In this document: positions 32,883 through 43,190 of the stretch, in pieces
Position numbering within the stretch: position 1 is the stretch's first letter
Layout: each line of letters starts with the position of its first letter
From: Cristatella mucedo
Lineage: Eukaryota; Bryozoa; Phylactolaemata; Cristatellidae
DNA length: 64,000 nt
Direction of reading: 5' to 3'
Assembly: GCA_009760855.2 (NCBI GenBank)
Contig: WPIO01000018.1
Location: 1,277,501-1,341,500, forward strand
Program-made: the position numbers and the translations under genes
The notes under the pieces: generated by a model
Seen by the model: the letters and a program-made list of their open reading frames with translations, nothing else
Databases searched by the model: none
Told to the model about the DNA's origin: nothing

Positions 32883-33349
32883 TTAAGTCCTTTGCAGACC
32901 GTGACTTTAGTACTTATGCTCCCAAAGCCTGGAGCTCACTTCCGACTTGCCTCACCACATCTGACTCGACCGTATTCAAAAAGAGACTAAAATGTGTCTA
33001 TTTATCACAGCATTAAGCTGGTCTCCGTGGTTCGACTTTTATTCGCTTATCCATGCTGACACTGTTCATGGCGCCATTAATCATACTTGCATGCTGATCA
33101 AGTGCAGGTAGCTCCTTGTTGTTTATTGAGAGTGCTATCACTAAGCATTCGATCGTGCTTCCTTTAAAGCAAGCAAAAATTGCCTAGAAAAAGATGAGTT
33201 CTCTGAGAACGCTAAAGCATAGCTGTATGCTTATTATTATTATTGTTAACCTCTGCCTACCAAAAGCAGCCCACAGGTCTGAGAATTTCTATATTCGGCG
33301 GCATAGCCGGTAAGATGCAGAAGGTCATTCGCCCCAAACCCTACTAAGC

Positions 33350-34470
33350 CTACGGTCGTTGAGGTATGAAGGACACAGTGATTAAGGCCCATGGAATAGG
33401 ATATCACTTCTATGCTGACGATACTCAGTTGTATTTGTCATTTAAACCGTCGGAATCTGCTGCAGCAACTGAGAAACTGAATGCTTGCCTTGCCGATATT
33501 CGATCCTGGATGTCGGAAAACTTCCTGAAATTAAATGACGATAGAACCAAACTGCTGCTCATAGGACACCCTAAGCGTGTGGCTGGATTAAAAGGCTTTG
33601 CTGTTCTAATAGGTGATGCTATTGTGCGACCTTCACTACGTGCTCGTAATCTAGGTGTCGTGTTCGACAGCTGCCTCAATTTCAAAAGCTTCATTCAGAA
33701 GACTGCCTCTACTGCTAGCCATCACATCCGATCCCTATCCAAGATTAGGAGCTGTCTCCCACAGTGGCTTGTAAAAAGTTTAACTAGCTCTTTAGTTTTG
33801 TCTCAGCTTGATTATTGTAATTCCCTTTTGGTTGGGCTGCCAAAGAAAGCTATTATGCCACTACAGCGGACTATGAATATGGCTGCAAGGCTGGTCTTCA
33901 AGTCCCAGCGGTTTGAGCACGTGTCACCTTTGCTGAAAGAGCTAGGATGGTTGCCGGTTCAGCAAAGGATACAGAGCGAAGTTCTTACGCTGACCCACAA
34001 GGCCTGCCACGGCTTGGCTCCTTCGTACCTAGCTGAACTGCTGCATCAGTTTCAGCCTGTTCGCGCCCTCAGGTCCGGTGTGGACAATAAATTAGCTGTC
34101 CCATTCCTCCGCTTAAAGACAGTTGGCGACAGAAGCTTTAGCTCTGCAGGTCCTAGACTGTGGAACTCGCTTCCACAATTCTTATGCAACGACAACTACT
34201 CTCCAACTGCCGACTATGGCACATCTTTTTCAGCGATCCTTAACTGCTACTTCTATGCTACTCACTACCTCAACTGCTCTCCTGACTCTGCTATGCTTCC
34301 CACTTTCTCTTTGTTTCGTGAGACGAAGTCGGTTGGCTACCGAATGCGTACCGAAAGCCGCTTAGGCTGTGAGTGCGCTATACAAAACTCTCCTGCGTAA
34401 CACCCACATGGTCTCTATGACTTTGTGGAGTTACTGACGGAGATACATTACATTAACCTTGACTGATTGC
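33350..34470 (+). mobile_element. LINE-B copy (second CR1/L2-like family)
   Basis: 5'-truncated just upstream of the YADD motif. The 3' end lacks the LINE-A hairpin and (TTA)n; instead it has AAGCCGCTTAGGCTGTGAGTGCGC and GGAGATACATTACATTA. It matches 45472-45645 (-) closely over the last roughly 170 bp. Confidence 0.88.
33366..34400 (+). CDS. LINE-B reverse transcriptase, C-terminal part, intact frame
   Basis: 344 codons without stop or frameshift. Residues 15-24 are FYADDTQLYL, including the catalytic Asp pair. Landmarks follow: FLKLNDDRTKLLLIG, ARNLGVVFDS, QLDYCNSLLVGLP, AARLVFKSQ, ELGWLPVQQRI, KTVGDRSFSSAGPRLWNSLP. The start ATG is simply the first one after 5' truncation; the fingers, most of the palm and the endonuclease are missing, so it cannot work alone. 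The final roughly 50 residues after WNSLP look like read-through of 3' UTR. Its preservation compared with LINE-A copies suggests a recent insertion. Confidence 0.88.
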   Translation: MKDTVIKAHGIGYHFYADDTQLYLSFKPSESAAATEKLNACLADIRSWMSENFLKLNDDRTKLLLIGHPKRVAGLKGFAVLIGDAIVRPSLRARNLGVVFDSCLNFKSFIQKTASTASHHIRSLSKIRSCLPQWLVKSLTSSLVLSQLDYCNSLLVGLPKKAIMPLQRTMNMAARLVFKSQRFEHVSPLLKELGWLPVQQRIQSEVLTLTHKACHGLAPSYLAELLHQFQPVRALRSGVDNKLAVPFLRLKTVGDRSFSSAGPRLWNSLPQFLCNDNYSPTADYGTSFSAILNCYFYATHYLNCSPDSAMLPTFSLFRETKSVGYRMRTESRLGCECAIQNSPA

Positions 34471-34609
34471 AGCACTTAAATTACCGCTTGGCTACCTTTA
34501 CTGCCTTCTAACAGTGTCCCTCTTAAAATGCTGTCGAAGTATTGTATAATCAAAAATTGCTAATCAGCAAAGACAAATAAAACATCAAGATAAATAAACT
34601 GGCAACAAG

Positions 34610-35390
34610 TAGCATTTAGACACTAGACATTTATGGAGCAGCTTAAGAGAGAGTGCAAAAGAAAAATAAAGAGATATACTGCAAGCATGCGGAAAGACAG
34701 ACGAGGAAAGTAAGTACAAGAGGCAAGAATCTTACTAGCGATGATCACACGTTCGCATAGCTTATCAAAAAAAGATGATGGTTTTACCGGCACTTTGCTT
34801 CGTCAAGGCGTAGAAAGGAAGCAGAGATGTGGTCTTAAATAGGTAAGCAGCAGAGACTAGAGCCGACGGAAAAAAAGGCAGTGAGAGGCAGAGATGAAGC
34901 AAGCGTCATAAGCTGAGTACAAGAAAGACAGAGAAATATCTAGCAGCATAAGCTCATTGGGAGAGAAGGGGCAGTTAAAGACTAAAAGAGATAAACAAGC
35001 ACGATCGAAGGCAGAGTTGAAAGTTGAGCTTAAGTCCATTAGTTCAGTGCCATTCTGCAAACCAGGCGTCTCCACAACCAGAGATGAGATCAGTGCATCG
35101 ACTTCGATTGCGATCAAGATAACGTCTCGAGCTATGTCAAATGACTTTAGGATCTTTCGTAAAAACCATCAATTCCCTAAATAATGTATTCAATGCTTAA
35201 GATGATCCCTGCAGGGTTTCCCTTTAAAATTTGCTAACCGAAAGGTTGCAGTCCGCTGAAAACCGAACGAACTCAACTGTTGGAAATGGTGATACAGAGA
35301 TTTACTGCACATTTAGCTCCTGAAAGCAATGCGCCCTTCGAGCATCCTGTGCCAAGCAAAAGTTGCAGAACATCACGGCGATCGCCTGCG
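34610..35390 (+). repeat. X unit
   Basis: Same orientation as 13680-14365, without the long CA/GA runs. Its 34857-35117 minus ORF resembles 13741-13956 (-) only as shared repeat DNA. Confidence 0.65.
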
Positions 35391-35462
35391 TGAGGTGTGT
35401 GCTGAGACGCCGCCTACTCTGTGTAGGACGCAAGGCCACCCGAGGCGCCAATCTAACTCACC

Positions 35463-35640
35463 TCACATATAAATAGCAGCAGAAGAGCCTCGAGGGCTAG
35501 TGGCGCTGCTTGCAGTGGCAATCCCTTATTGCCTATTGCTGGACTCGAACCCTTGACCTGGGTCCTGAAGAGTGAGCACTCTACCACCTAAGGCTAGTTA
35601 GGATGAACAGGACAAAGCTCTTCGGCTATTGCAGCCGAGC
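35463..35640 (-). mobile_element. SINE-B copy with best tRNA-like head
   Basis: The minus strand has TAGCCTTAGGTGGTAGAGTGC (box A region) and GGTTCGAGTCC (box B, matching the consensus GGTTCGANTCC). The body AGCAATAGGCAATAAGGGATTGCC and GGCTCTTCTGCTGCTATTTATATG follow. Confidence 0.88.
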
Positions 35641-36655
35641 TGTTGCGGCTGCTACGACCTTCTCGATCGGCCTTGCATGAAGTGCCTTTCATCAGCGCCG
35701 TCAGTCCATGCTTCGACGTCCGACGTAGAGGAAGTAGTTCCAAGGTGGCCCAACGCAGTCCGTCGGTCAGCTCGGAGTGATCGGAGTGGTTTTCTTAGTG
35801 CTCGGCAAGCATAGGTACGCTTTTGGGCTATAAAGCTGGCGGTTGAGCCACCGTATGCTCTCACGCTCATACAACACGAGGGCACCCGTGAAAGGTTCGT
35901 GCGGGAAAAAGGGCCAGAACCTCTTAAATCTAGGACTATATCGCGATCCCAGCTCACAGAGGCCTTAGCCTGCCACGAGAGGCCTCAGCCGGCTAACGAC
36001 CGAACACTCGGCCGAACCGAAGCCGGAACTCCTATTTCGAGCTTCTCACCACAGAACGGCCAGTGCAGGCGCCAAGCGCCGAGGCAAATCAATTAGCCGA
36101 AGTGAACAAATAGCTGCACCTGTCAGTAATGGTACCGCCGGCCGGTTCAACGACGACCGAATGGGAGGCAGTGGACGGTCGGGCACAGGGGTCAAGTCCC
36201 TGCACCTGCCGCAGCAGATGCAGATACCAGTCAGTCAGAGGTTAACAGTTTCTCGGCAGCTCGCTCGGGCATTCCCCAAAAGCACAGCAAAACTACTTTC
36301 GACACACACTTTGCTGAGCAAGATATGCATGGGCAGAGACCAGAAATTCATCTGGGTTCAGGGAAGACTGGTGAGATTTTCATGCAGGTGGCAAGACCCG
36401 AAAGTAATGAAAAATTAGACTACAATCGCTCAGCTTATTCGACCAGAACTCAGTGGTTGAACATTGAGAGGAAGGAGTGCTTGATCTCATTGGTGATGAC
36501 GGTCGGAGGGGGAAGGCGCAGAAATGCCTGGCAGGTCCGGTAGCTCCCAGCTGTAGGAGGCGGGCCACATGCCTTCGTGAACCTTCCCGGCTGTGCCTTA
36601 CTGGTTGGGCCTATTGGTTAATGTGCTCGCCCGTTGATGTGATCGAGGTTGCCAA
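35641..36655 (+). repeat. U unit, extended
   Basis: 35641-36050 matches 45010-45360 (AGCACGAGG.CGAGCACC, GGGCCAGAACCTCT, GAAGCCGGAACTCCTATTTC). 36030-36590 matches 7530-8090. Confidence 0.65.
36595..36652 (+). mobile_element. SINE-A head, truncated
   Basis: CCTTACTGGTTGGGCCTATTGGTTAATGTGCTCGCCC is the box A region; it stops before box B, where the R unit begins. Confidence 0.7.
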
Positions 36656-38450
36656 CCGGCAGCTAAGCGAAACCTGGCAATTATTATTCTTTGCCCATGC
36701 AAGGTTTGCCACGGAGATGTCAGAGGAAATTTCACGTGGCAATTATTCTGATAAACTGCATACATTCGCTCTCATTCTGCACCTGCACAGTTACAAGTCA
36801 TGTTAGTGATGGAGAGGGAAAGGGACAGTCTACGCGTTCCCAGTGAGCGTGTTTTGTTGTTGGGCATCACGTGTCGGTTCCGGTGCATAGCAGCTTTAAG
36901 CGCCCAATGCATTGGGGCACTTGGCTTTGCAGATGCACGGAGTGCGGTGAGCTTGAGGAGCAGGATTCAACCATTCATTCCACTTTCATTCGTAACGGAT
37001 GTGGCTTGGTGGCACAATCTTTAGCATTCCTGAGAGTGGTGTGATACTGCAAGTAAGTTGAACAGTCAAGGATTCTCGCTAGCGACATCCACTTGGCTAT
37101 GCTGCTCACATCTAACGAGATGCGGCTACTTTCGTGTCAAGTTGGAGCCACTTTATTAAATCTAATGATGGCTATGAAAATGGCGGCCTACCGTATTGAC
37201 CCTCTTAGGGAATGCCAATAACAAATTTCGGTTTTAACGTCTCCCAAAGCTAGCATTTGAAAGCAAGGCCAATACAGTTAGAGCGTTAGCACCACTTGCC
37301 GTGATAATTATTGGCCAATACAAACCGCAAAGACAAGGTGATGAAGGCAGGCTATTTTTGACGCAGCGTACTACACATTACACCTTTGCCAATACTCGTC
37401 ATTTTAGGTAGAACACATTATCAATCCTAAGCAAACTCCAACCGCATGCATATTGATGTCTAACTAATCGCGAAAGGGCAAGTGTTTGTTCCTCTCCACG
37501 CTGGTGGTTATGGAAATGAAGGGTCGATGGAAATCACAGCATCAGAGGTGCAGCAGGGGTAGTCATAACCAATAGTCTAGAACTGTACACCTCGCACAAA
37601 GCTTGGCGTAAATGGTAGCGTGGACCATTGCGGGCTGAAATTGCACATCTCATAGCATTCTGCTGCAAAATCATTTGACATAAAAAATAGCGTGTCCCTC
37701 AAGGGACGTGTGACTGCCAATTTACTACATTTAAGGAATAGTAATGTCCGAGAAGCTCGGAGTTGCGTAACTAGATGAAGGGCAGAGTTTGCATGTTCGT
37801 CCGTGCGTAGTCCTCAGCGAACTACAATAAACTTAATAGTACGGCGGGTAGGAAAACACAAAAAATTCAGTCTTCAAGGATGGTGGCACATGTTAAAAGC
37901 CCACATACTGTGCTTCCCACCTGCGCCGCACTATGGAAGGATAGTCCACGTACGGCACGCATCCGGTCCCACCATAAGTCTCGCAGGATACGGAGTCGCA
38001 GTAGTTTGAGAAAGAAACACGACTGAGCGTTGATTGTGCATGCTCCGACAGAATTTGTTGAATTTTCATAAAGCTTAAAGATAAGATGCAGAAAAAAACT
38101 TATTCAATTGTTCGTACTCGATTGCGTTGGCAGCACATGGTTTTCGTACCTTTCGCTACGGTAAGCGACGTTTACCGGCTGACGCTACTGCAGCCGCAGC
38201 CTTCCTCTACGGCGCAGTGCTGGAATGTGGAGCTCGGACTCAGGTAAATTCATGCAGGTAGCAGTTCATTCCTCCGCAACATAAAAATCTGCTAGATTTA
38301 CCTGTACTGTTACGGTTTGTTTTTATATATTTCTTGTTAGTTCTTGCTAATTTACATAACATTAAATTGCATAAAAGCGGTGATTAATTTTACGGTGATG
38401 CAATAAATCTTTATTGATTACTCCTCAAAGCCACTCTCTTGTAACTTACT
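36656..38450 (+). repeat. R unit, uninterrupted copy
   Basis: Contains, without interruption, the sequence split by the LTR element at 15028-18982 (junction equivalent near 37165-37190). No ORF with a motif. Confidence 0.72.
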
Positions 38451-38721
38451 GCTGCCTTCGGGTGCTGTCTAACAATGAGTAACTAGTCAGGACGTTGGAC
38501 AGTCTCCGGATTTGTTAGTAAGGGGGCATTCTGCAAGTTTTCTGCTGTTTAATTAATGCACCTCGAACGAATTGTCTGGGCAATTCATTTGACTTCGAAA
38601 CCCATGCGCCGGCAATCTAGATTGGCCCGAGCAAAGTAACCACTGTAAGACCACGTAATAGATCGCCCGATTGTGAACAAGCAAGCTTACTAGAGAGCCC
38701 ACCACTCAGTACCCGCAACTG

Positions 38722-38926
38722 TTGACTCAATCCGATTGGCTTGCCCATGTTCGACCCCTGAACCTTCCGGCAACCGCCAGCTTCCGGTTGCCTTTGGGTC
38801 CGCCTTGCCGCTCACCGGCTCTCGACCGCTGCGATCGGCAGGTTCAAGTTAAGCCGGCAGCATTGGCTTCAAATTGCCACTGCATATCCTTCGTTTGGGC
38901 TCACTTCAGCCATCTGACGAATCCCG
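38722..38926 (+). CDS. S-unit exon 0, copy 2 (hypothetical)
   Basis: Open over about 68 codons: DWLAHVRPLNLPATAS, FRLPLGPPC and ALDR, ending AATCCCG|GTAAGT. Copies 1, 4 and 7 share DWLA/RPLNLPAT/FRLPLG/ALDRG in the same frame and a CCG|GTAAG donor. Phase 1 at the donor does not join cleanly to exon A, so a partner exon is missing or this is a 5' UTR exon. Function unknown. Confidence 0.35.
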
Positions 38927-39046
38927 GTAAGTGCTAGCGTATGCTAGTGCGGGACCAAATTCCGGCACCTTGCCTCGGCGGCCGCCCTTAGTCCGACGAA
39001 CGGCACGGCAGCACCAGCGAAGTATGCATGCTCTAAAAGTACAACG

Positions 39047-39445
39047 ATGGCTTCGAAGCTTGAGGCTATTAACGAAGATGAGTTCGAGCTTCCAAGTTTT
39101 CAAATTTGTAATTCGGATCAGTTTGTAGTCCTATCACAGCACTGTGGCTGCTGCGAACAAAGGGCAGCTAAATCGCTCAGCTGCACATACCATCTTAGAA
39201 ACCGCCATGGCAGCTTCTGGGATTGCTCTCTTCTTGCCATGAAGCTAACTCCGCTTGCATTGTATTTACCCAGAGGCCGTGAACTCCTCTGCCAGTACTG
39301 CTTCTGTACCTCCGAGCATATCAAACAGGCTAGATGTACTATGCCTAATCCTGGTACTGAGTATGAATGTGTAGAAGGGCTCGTGTTAACCATGTCGCTG
39401 CTAAATCTGTTCAAAATCAATTCTTCGATGACCAACTTCCCTTGA
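39047..39445 (+). CDS. Cys-rich ORF of S unit, copy 2
   Basis: 133 codons: ATG in ACGATGG context, an acidic start (MASKLEAINEDEFELP), then CGCCEQRAAKSLSC, GRELLCQYCFCTSEHIKQAR and NPGTEYECVEGL. In the copies at 54336-54605 (-) and 59951-60211 (-) the same frame keeps RAAKSLSCT, ELVCQYxLPTSEHxxKxRF and YPxTEY. A one-base deletion here near 39395 moves the natural C-terminus (FDDQLPLSTIHGTCMFALC) out of frame. Paired Cys could bind zinc, but spacing fits no family I know. Amino-acid-level conservation across decayed copies suggests a protein once under selection. Confidence 0.4.
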   Translation: MASKLEAINEDEFELPSFQICNSDQFVVLSQHCGCCEQRAAKSLSCTYHLRNRHGSFWDCSLLAMKLTPLALYLPRGRELLCQYCFCTSEHIKQARCTMPNPGTEYECVEGLVLTMSLLNLFKINSSMTNFP

Positions 39446-39919
39446 GCACTATCCATGGGACCTGTATGTTTGCACTGTGCCGATTGCTAAAGTGAGAAAA
39501 TGTATGACACCTTCGTAATGGTGCCTGTCGATCGACCTGTGTTCGCAAAGCGAGACAATAACCTTTGTTGCACATAACCCCTGTTGCAAATTAATTTTTG
39601 CTTTAAATGTGCTGCTATTGCCATTTCCGCCGCCGGTTCTGCAGCCACTGATTAGCAGAATGCTGCAGGATCAGTAGCAGTTTATATCGTCGCTTCACTT
39701 TTATTTAGAATGGCCAGTCGAGTGCTTGCAGTGCATCGTATCTGCAGGTGCACTTTGCTTGGTCTGGCAGTTTCTACCTGTTCACTCTTAGAGATGGCTT
39801 GCACTCGTTAGATTGGCCACCTCTCGGTCGGCCCAAGGTGTTCGTAGCCTACGGCTCAGATTAAGAACCGAGCACGTAAAGCTGTACACACTCCATCTGA
39901 GATAATATAGCTGACCCAG

Positions 39920-40245
39920 TGATCCCATTGAGGTGGCGATCATCATCTTCCAACATCTTCAGCCTATCTTACAGACCGCTTCTCCCGCTGGCACCGGTGT
40001 ATATATCCAGTTTCTTTCCTCCTACATATGCCGTCCAGCATCATGTGGTCCTCAGCATCAGATCGTCCCAGATTCTTTCGCACTTAAGTGATATATTTCA
40101 GCAATCAAACCTTAAGCTAGTATGCAGCGAAAATCCGAAAATCAAGTGTTTGGGGTCGCCTCCACAATTAGTTTAAATCCTTTAAAACTGAGCTCTTGAT
40201 GCACCTCTTCTGGTCACGTTTCCATTATCCCTAATGGTCTTGTCC
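39920..40245 (+). mobile_element. LINE-C C-terminal fragment in S2
   Basis: Equivalent to 22200-22530; decayed. The overlapping 85-codon ORF (39919-40176) lies in a different frame from the LINE reading. Confidence 0.5.
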
Positions 40246-40370
40246 TTTTTTCGTTCTTGTGTGCTGTGCGTGTGCATCTGTGTATTACCTAGCGAAAGCT
40301 CCTAGTTTCATGTTTTACGAACCAGTGGTCGAGTATCTTCCTGTTGGCTTTAATATGCTCTTCTATGCAG

Positions 40371-41973
40371 GATGACGCACGCCAGAGACGCCAAGCACTG
40401 CTATTTATACAGCAACGAAGACCGTGACTATGACGATGACGATGACCCTAGGTGAGTTCTCCTGAGCCGAGCAACGCCGGGATTCCGGCTTCTAATAATA
40501 ATAACAATGAACTTGATAATGCGCCCTCAGAGAACTCAATCTCTTTCTAGGCGCTTACCTAGAACTAGCGGGAAAGTTGGCTTAGAGGGATGGGGGTTGA
40601 GGGAAGGCGATTGAGTGGATTGACCGCCGGATGAGTAGGGGATTGAGGGAGGCACGCTGGGTGATGAGTCGCAGCGAATGAACTGCTATGAGCTCGCTCT
40701 CTTTCCAGCAAGCTGATTATAGATGAGGGCGAGGAGACAGTCGCCCTTCAAAAGGAAGAGCTGGCGCCCGAAGAGCACATGGCTGCCAACGATGGTGCCG
40801 CAGACGCTTGTGATAATGCTCCTGCCCGCCGCCGCCCCAAGCCAGCCAAAGGCAGCTCCCAGCAGCCTTCATCGAAGAAAGTGGCCTCGGCATCTGCATT
40901 GAAGCGCCCAGCCGGCCGACTGGAGAAGGGAGACAAAAAGCTGCCTCGCTCGGGGCGCCTCTGCACTGACACTATGGCAGTGACTGCGAAGTCCACTGTG
41001 CTGCTACCGACGCAGAGCTACACCCCTGCCAACACTAAGGTAAGTGCCCCAGCTGTAGCACTGGTGCTCGCACGGTCTTGGGAGCTGTGAATTCTACTAC
41101 TGCAGCAATCGCTGATTGCGTTTACAGAAAAGTACCAACCAGTCAAATCCAGCAAAGTTTCAAGCAACGAAACAATGCCAGGCACAAGGTACTGACCAGA
41201 GGTGGATAATGGGCTGGTCGTCTGGTATACCTTCATTGGCTGGAGATCGACTATTCATACCAGTGGAGGCCCATATTCTCAGCTATAGGTAAGACATTAC
41301 ACTTCGCTGCTCGATTAAGCCCACGGCAGATCCTTCCCGTCTTACATCTTTCTACTTTTTTAAAGATACGTCAGAACTTGGGCAATATATTTCGCAATTA
41401 TAGAAAATTTGATCTTGGCTATAGTTAGAACAACTTTGACGGACTGCGTCTTAAGCGACCAAGTTCTGCTCTTTAATCGTGCTGAAGACGGAGACCTAAT
41501 TTGGCGATGAATTTTCGGTTTCTGGCCTTGAGCTGGGTACTCAAGGGATGCTGAGCTGCTTCCAGACTTTGTCGACGCTGGGCGCAAGGAGCTTGTTTTC
41601 TAGAACGCCTTCAAACCGGCTGTGTATTGCATTCGGGTCGTCTGTGGCGCTTAGAGTAGGCATGGGATGGCCGAAAGGCGCTGGCGGAGGTCGCCATTCA
41701 AACGCGGGCTGCTACTGATATCTGCCGGCTATTCAGTCGACCGATCGGGCTTCTGTCACTCGTCGTTTCAGGGACATCCAAAATTTGGAGAATGGCACGA
41801 ATCGCAATACTCTTCAGAGTGCTCCTTGCGAGCTGAGAATAGCCGCATCGCTAGCTGCTCCCCGGCTGATCGAAGGGCCACCGTCAGCCGTTCCGTCAAG
41901 CAGCGGAAAATTCTCCACAGCGATCGTTGGGTCAGCAAATATCGAAGAAGACAGGCCAGCTTGTGCCGATTAG
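40371..41973 (+). CDS. Candidate four-exon gene of the S unit, intact frame (~257 codons)
   Basis: Exon A 40371-40451 follows TTCTATGCAG; ATG at 40372; it contains HARD, LYSN and a DDDDD run, ending AG|GTGAGT. Exon B 40709-41039 follows CTCTCTTTCCAG, restores the frame (SKLIIDEGEETVALQKEE), is Ala/Ser/Lys/Pro rich with RPAGRLEKGDKKLPRSGR and ends AAG|GTAAGT. Exon C 41128-41288 (88-bp intron, acceptor TTTACAG) reads KFQATKQC and GIPSLAGDRLF and ends AG|GTAAGA. Exon D 41772-41973 (acceptor TCGTCGTTTCAG) completes the split codon and runs 66 codons to TAG; AATAAA follows at 42129. The total of 774 nt from ATG to stop is an exact multiple of three. Exons A-C have decayed homologues in S4, S5, S6 and S8; exon D has none seen. 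Exon B lacks about 50 codons present in S4 and S5. Disordered, acidic then basic protein; no known domain. It could be a host gene family or a cargo or element gene. Confidence 0.5.
40497..40562 (-). mobile_element. LINE-A tail-only insertion in the A-B intron
   Basis: TAATAATAATAAC..., CTTGATAATGCGCCCTCAG and TCTTTCTAGGCGCTTA is the inverse LINE-A tail. The S4 intron lacks it: 204 bp against 257 bp here. Confidence 0.88.
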
Positions 41974-42128
41974 AGCCGCACGTTGTCTTTGAACAGCGTT
42001 GCTGTAGCGTCGTTACCAATGTAAAGAGTAAGCTCCGCACCAGCTCCGTTTCCGCTCTGCCATTGCATAGGCTAGCACAATGTGTATGATTAGGAAGAGA
42101 TCTGGTTCTCTTAGCATTGCTACTGTTA

Positions 42129-42134
42129 AATAAA
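42129..42134 (+). promoter_or_regulatory. Candidate polyadenylation signal
   Basis: AATAAA in TTAAATAAATAAC, 155 bp after the stop of the four-exon frame. The surrounding 41950-42140 block recurs near 48690-48960 (-). Confidence 0.4.
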
Positions 42135-42309
42135 TAACAGACGCATCATAAGTTGACTTTGCCTTCTGCAGTATTCTATAATCAGACTCGAGGCTAATTA
42201 TAGGCTCAAGAGCTTACGAGTCTGGAAGCTTATTTGTAGTTTGGCAGACATATGATCACATATTTTATAAATTACTAGTCATATTTTAACGGCGTAATAT
42301 TAATAGTGA

Positions 42310-43190
42310 TATTTCTTTAAATCGATCCCTCAGAGAACTTTATTTCTTTCTAGGCACTTTTCGTTTGCTGTGAAGGAGCAAACTCGAATGCTTATTGACA
42401 TGTTCAATGACAACAAGCTTAACATGGCTAGAGGTGACATTGACAGGGTCAGTATCCAAATTGTGCAGTCGCTGCATGCACAGCGTCAGCATGCATAAGC
42501 AGACAAAGGAAAAAAATCACATTGACCCACTAAATGGTGTGATAAATAGATGCCTTTCAGCTTCTTTCTATATGAGGTCTAACCAGGGTACTTTGTGAGG
42601 CGAGTTGGATGTGATTTTCAGGCTTTGAGAGCACACAGACTGAAGGCATGGCATCCGGAAGAATTTGAGGCTCGTACGAGGTATAGGCGAACGATTAGTA
42701 TCGGAAAAGTGGGTAGTGTGATGGAGGTGCCTGGTGAAGGTGTTGGTTTGATAGGTAGGCTGGGGTGAAAGAATGATTGCACCTAAAACGAGTGAGGGAA
42801 CCTCGAAGAAGATGGGTTGCTTGGCTGAGAGCCAGTGTAGGTCGGCCACAACAGGTGTGATATGGCATCTGGAATGTTCATGGTAGACAAGCCTAGCTGC
42901 AGAGTTTCGCACCAGCTGCAAGCGCCTGATTGCACAAGCCGGTAGACCAGCAAGCAGTAAGTTACATAAGTTAAAACGGAATGTCACAAATGCATGGTCC
43001 AATTTTGACGTGGTATCCGTGTCTAAACTAGCCCAAATTTTAGCAAGGGTACGTAGCTGAGAGTAGCCAGACTTGATTGTGGAGCTGATGTGGTCGTCTA
43101 ACGAAAGGTCACTTTGAACTAAGACACATAGATTTCGTGCAGATTCAAAAGGAGATAAGCTAGACATAATTACTAAATGCACCGTCGAAA
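42310..43190 (-). mobile_element. LINE-A copy 6
   Basis: Minus-oriented, 5'-truncated at the RT/C-terminal boundary, 3' hairpin decayed (CCCTCAGAGAACTTTATTTCTTTCTAGGCAC). The TTA tail is degraded to TAATATTAATAG. Confidence 0.88.
42568..43182 (-). pseudogene. LINE-A C-terminal domain, diverged
   Basis: 204 codons with ESARNLCVLVQSDLSLDDHI, GLPACAIRRLQLV, NSAARLVYHE and ITPVVADLHWL, then a frameshifted end (about PRTSLKFF) instead of AFSS.APKAWNSL. No YADD because of 5' truncation. Confidence 0.82.

Larger units (their letters stand above)
29743..33247 (+). mobile_element. LINE-A copy 4 (old), interrupted twice
   Basis: Segments 29743-30833, about 31581-31893 and 32888-33247 are consecutive parts of one diverged LINE-A. 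They are separated by a non-LINE insert (30834-31580) and by young LINE-A copy 5. The 3' end has a decayed hairpin and TTATTATTATTATTG tail. Confidence 0.85.
38451..42140 (+). repeat. S unit copy 2 (most complete)
   Basis: Order: upstream block, exon 0, Cys-rich ORF, LINE-C fragment, exon A, exon B, exon C, exon D, AATAAA. Relatives are listed under S1 and S3-S8. Confidence 0.7.

Noticed and set aside
35463-35640. Functional tRNA gene
   Set aside because: Boxes A and B are good, but no acceptor stem pairs, and the same body and tail recur in five other loci, so it is a SINE head.
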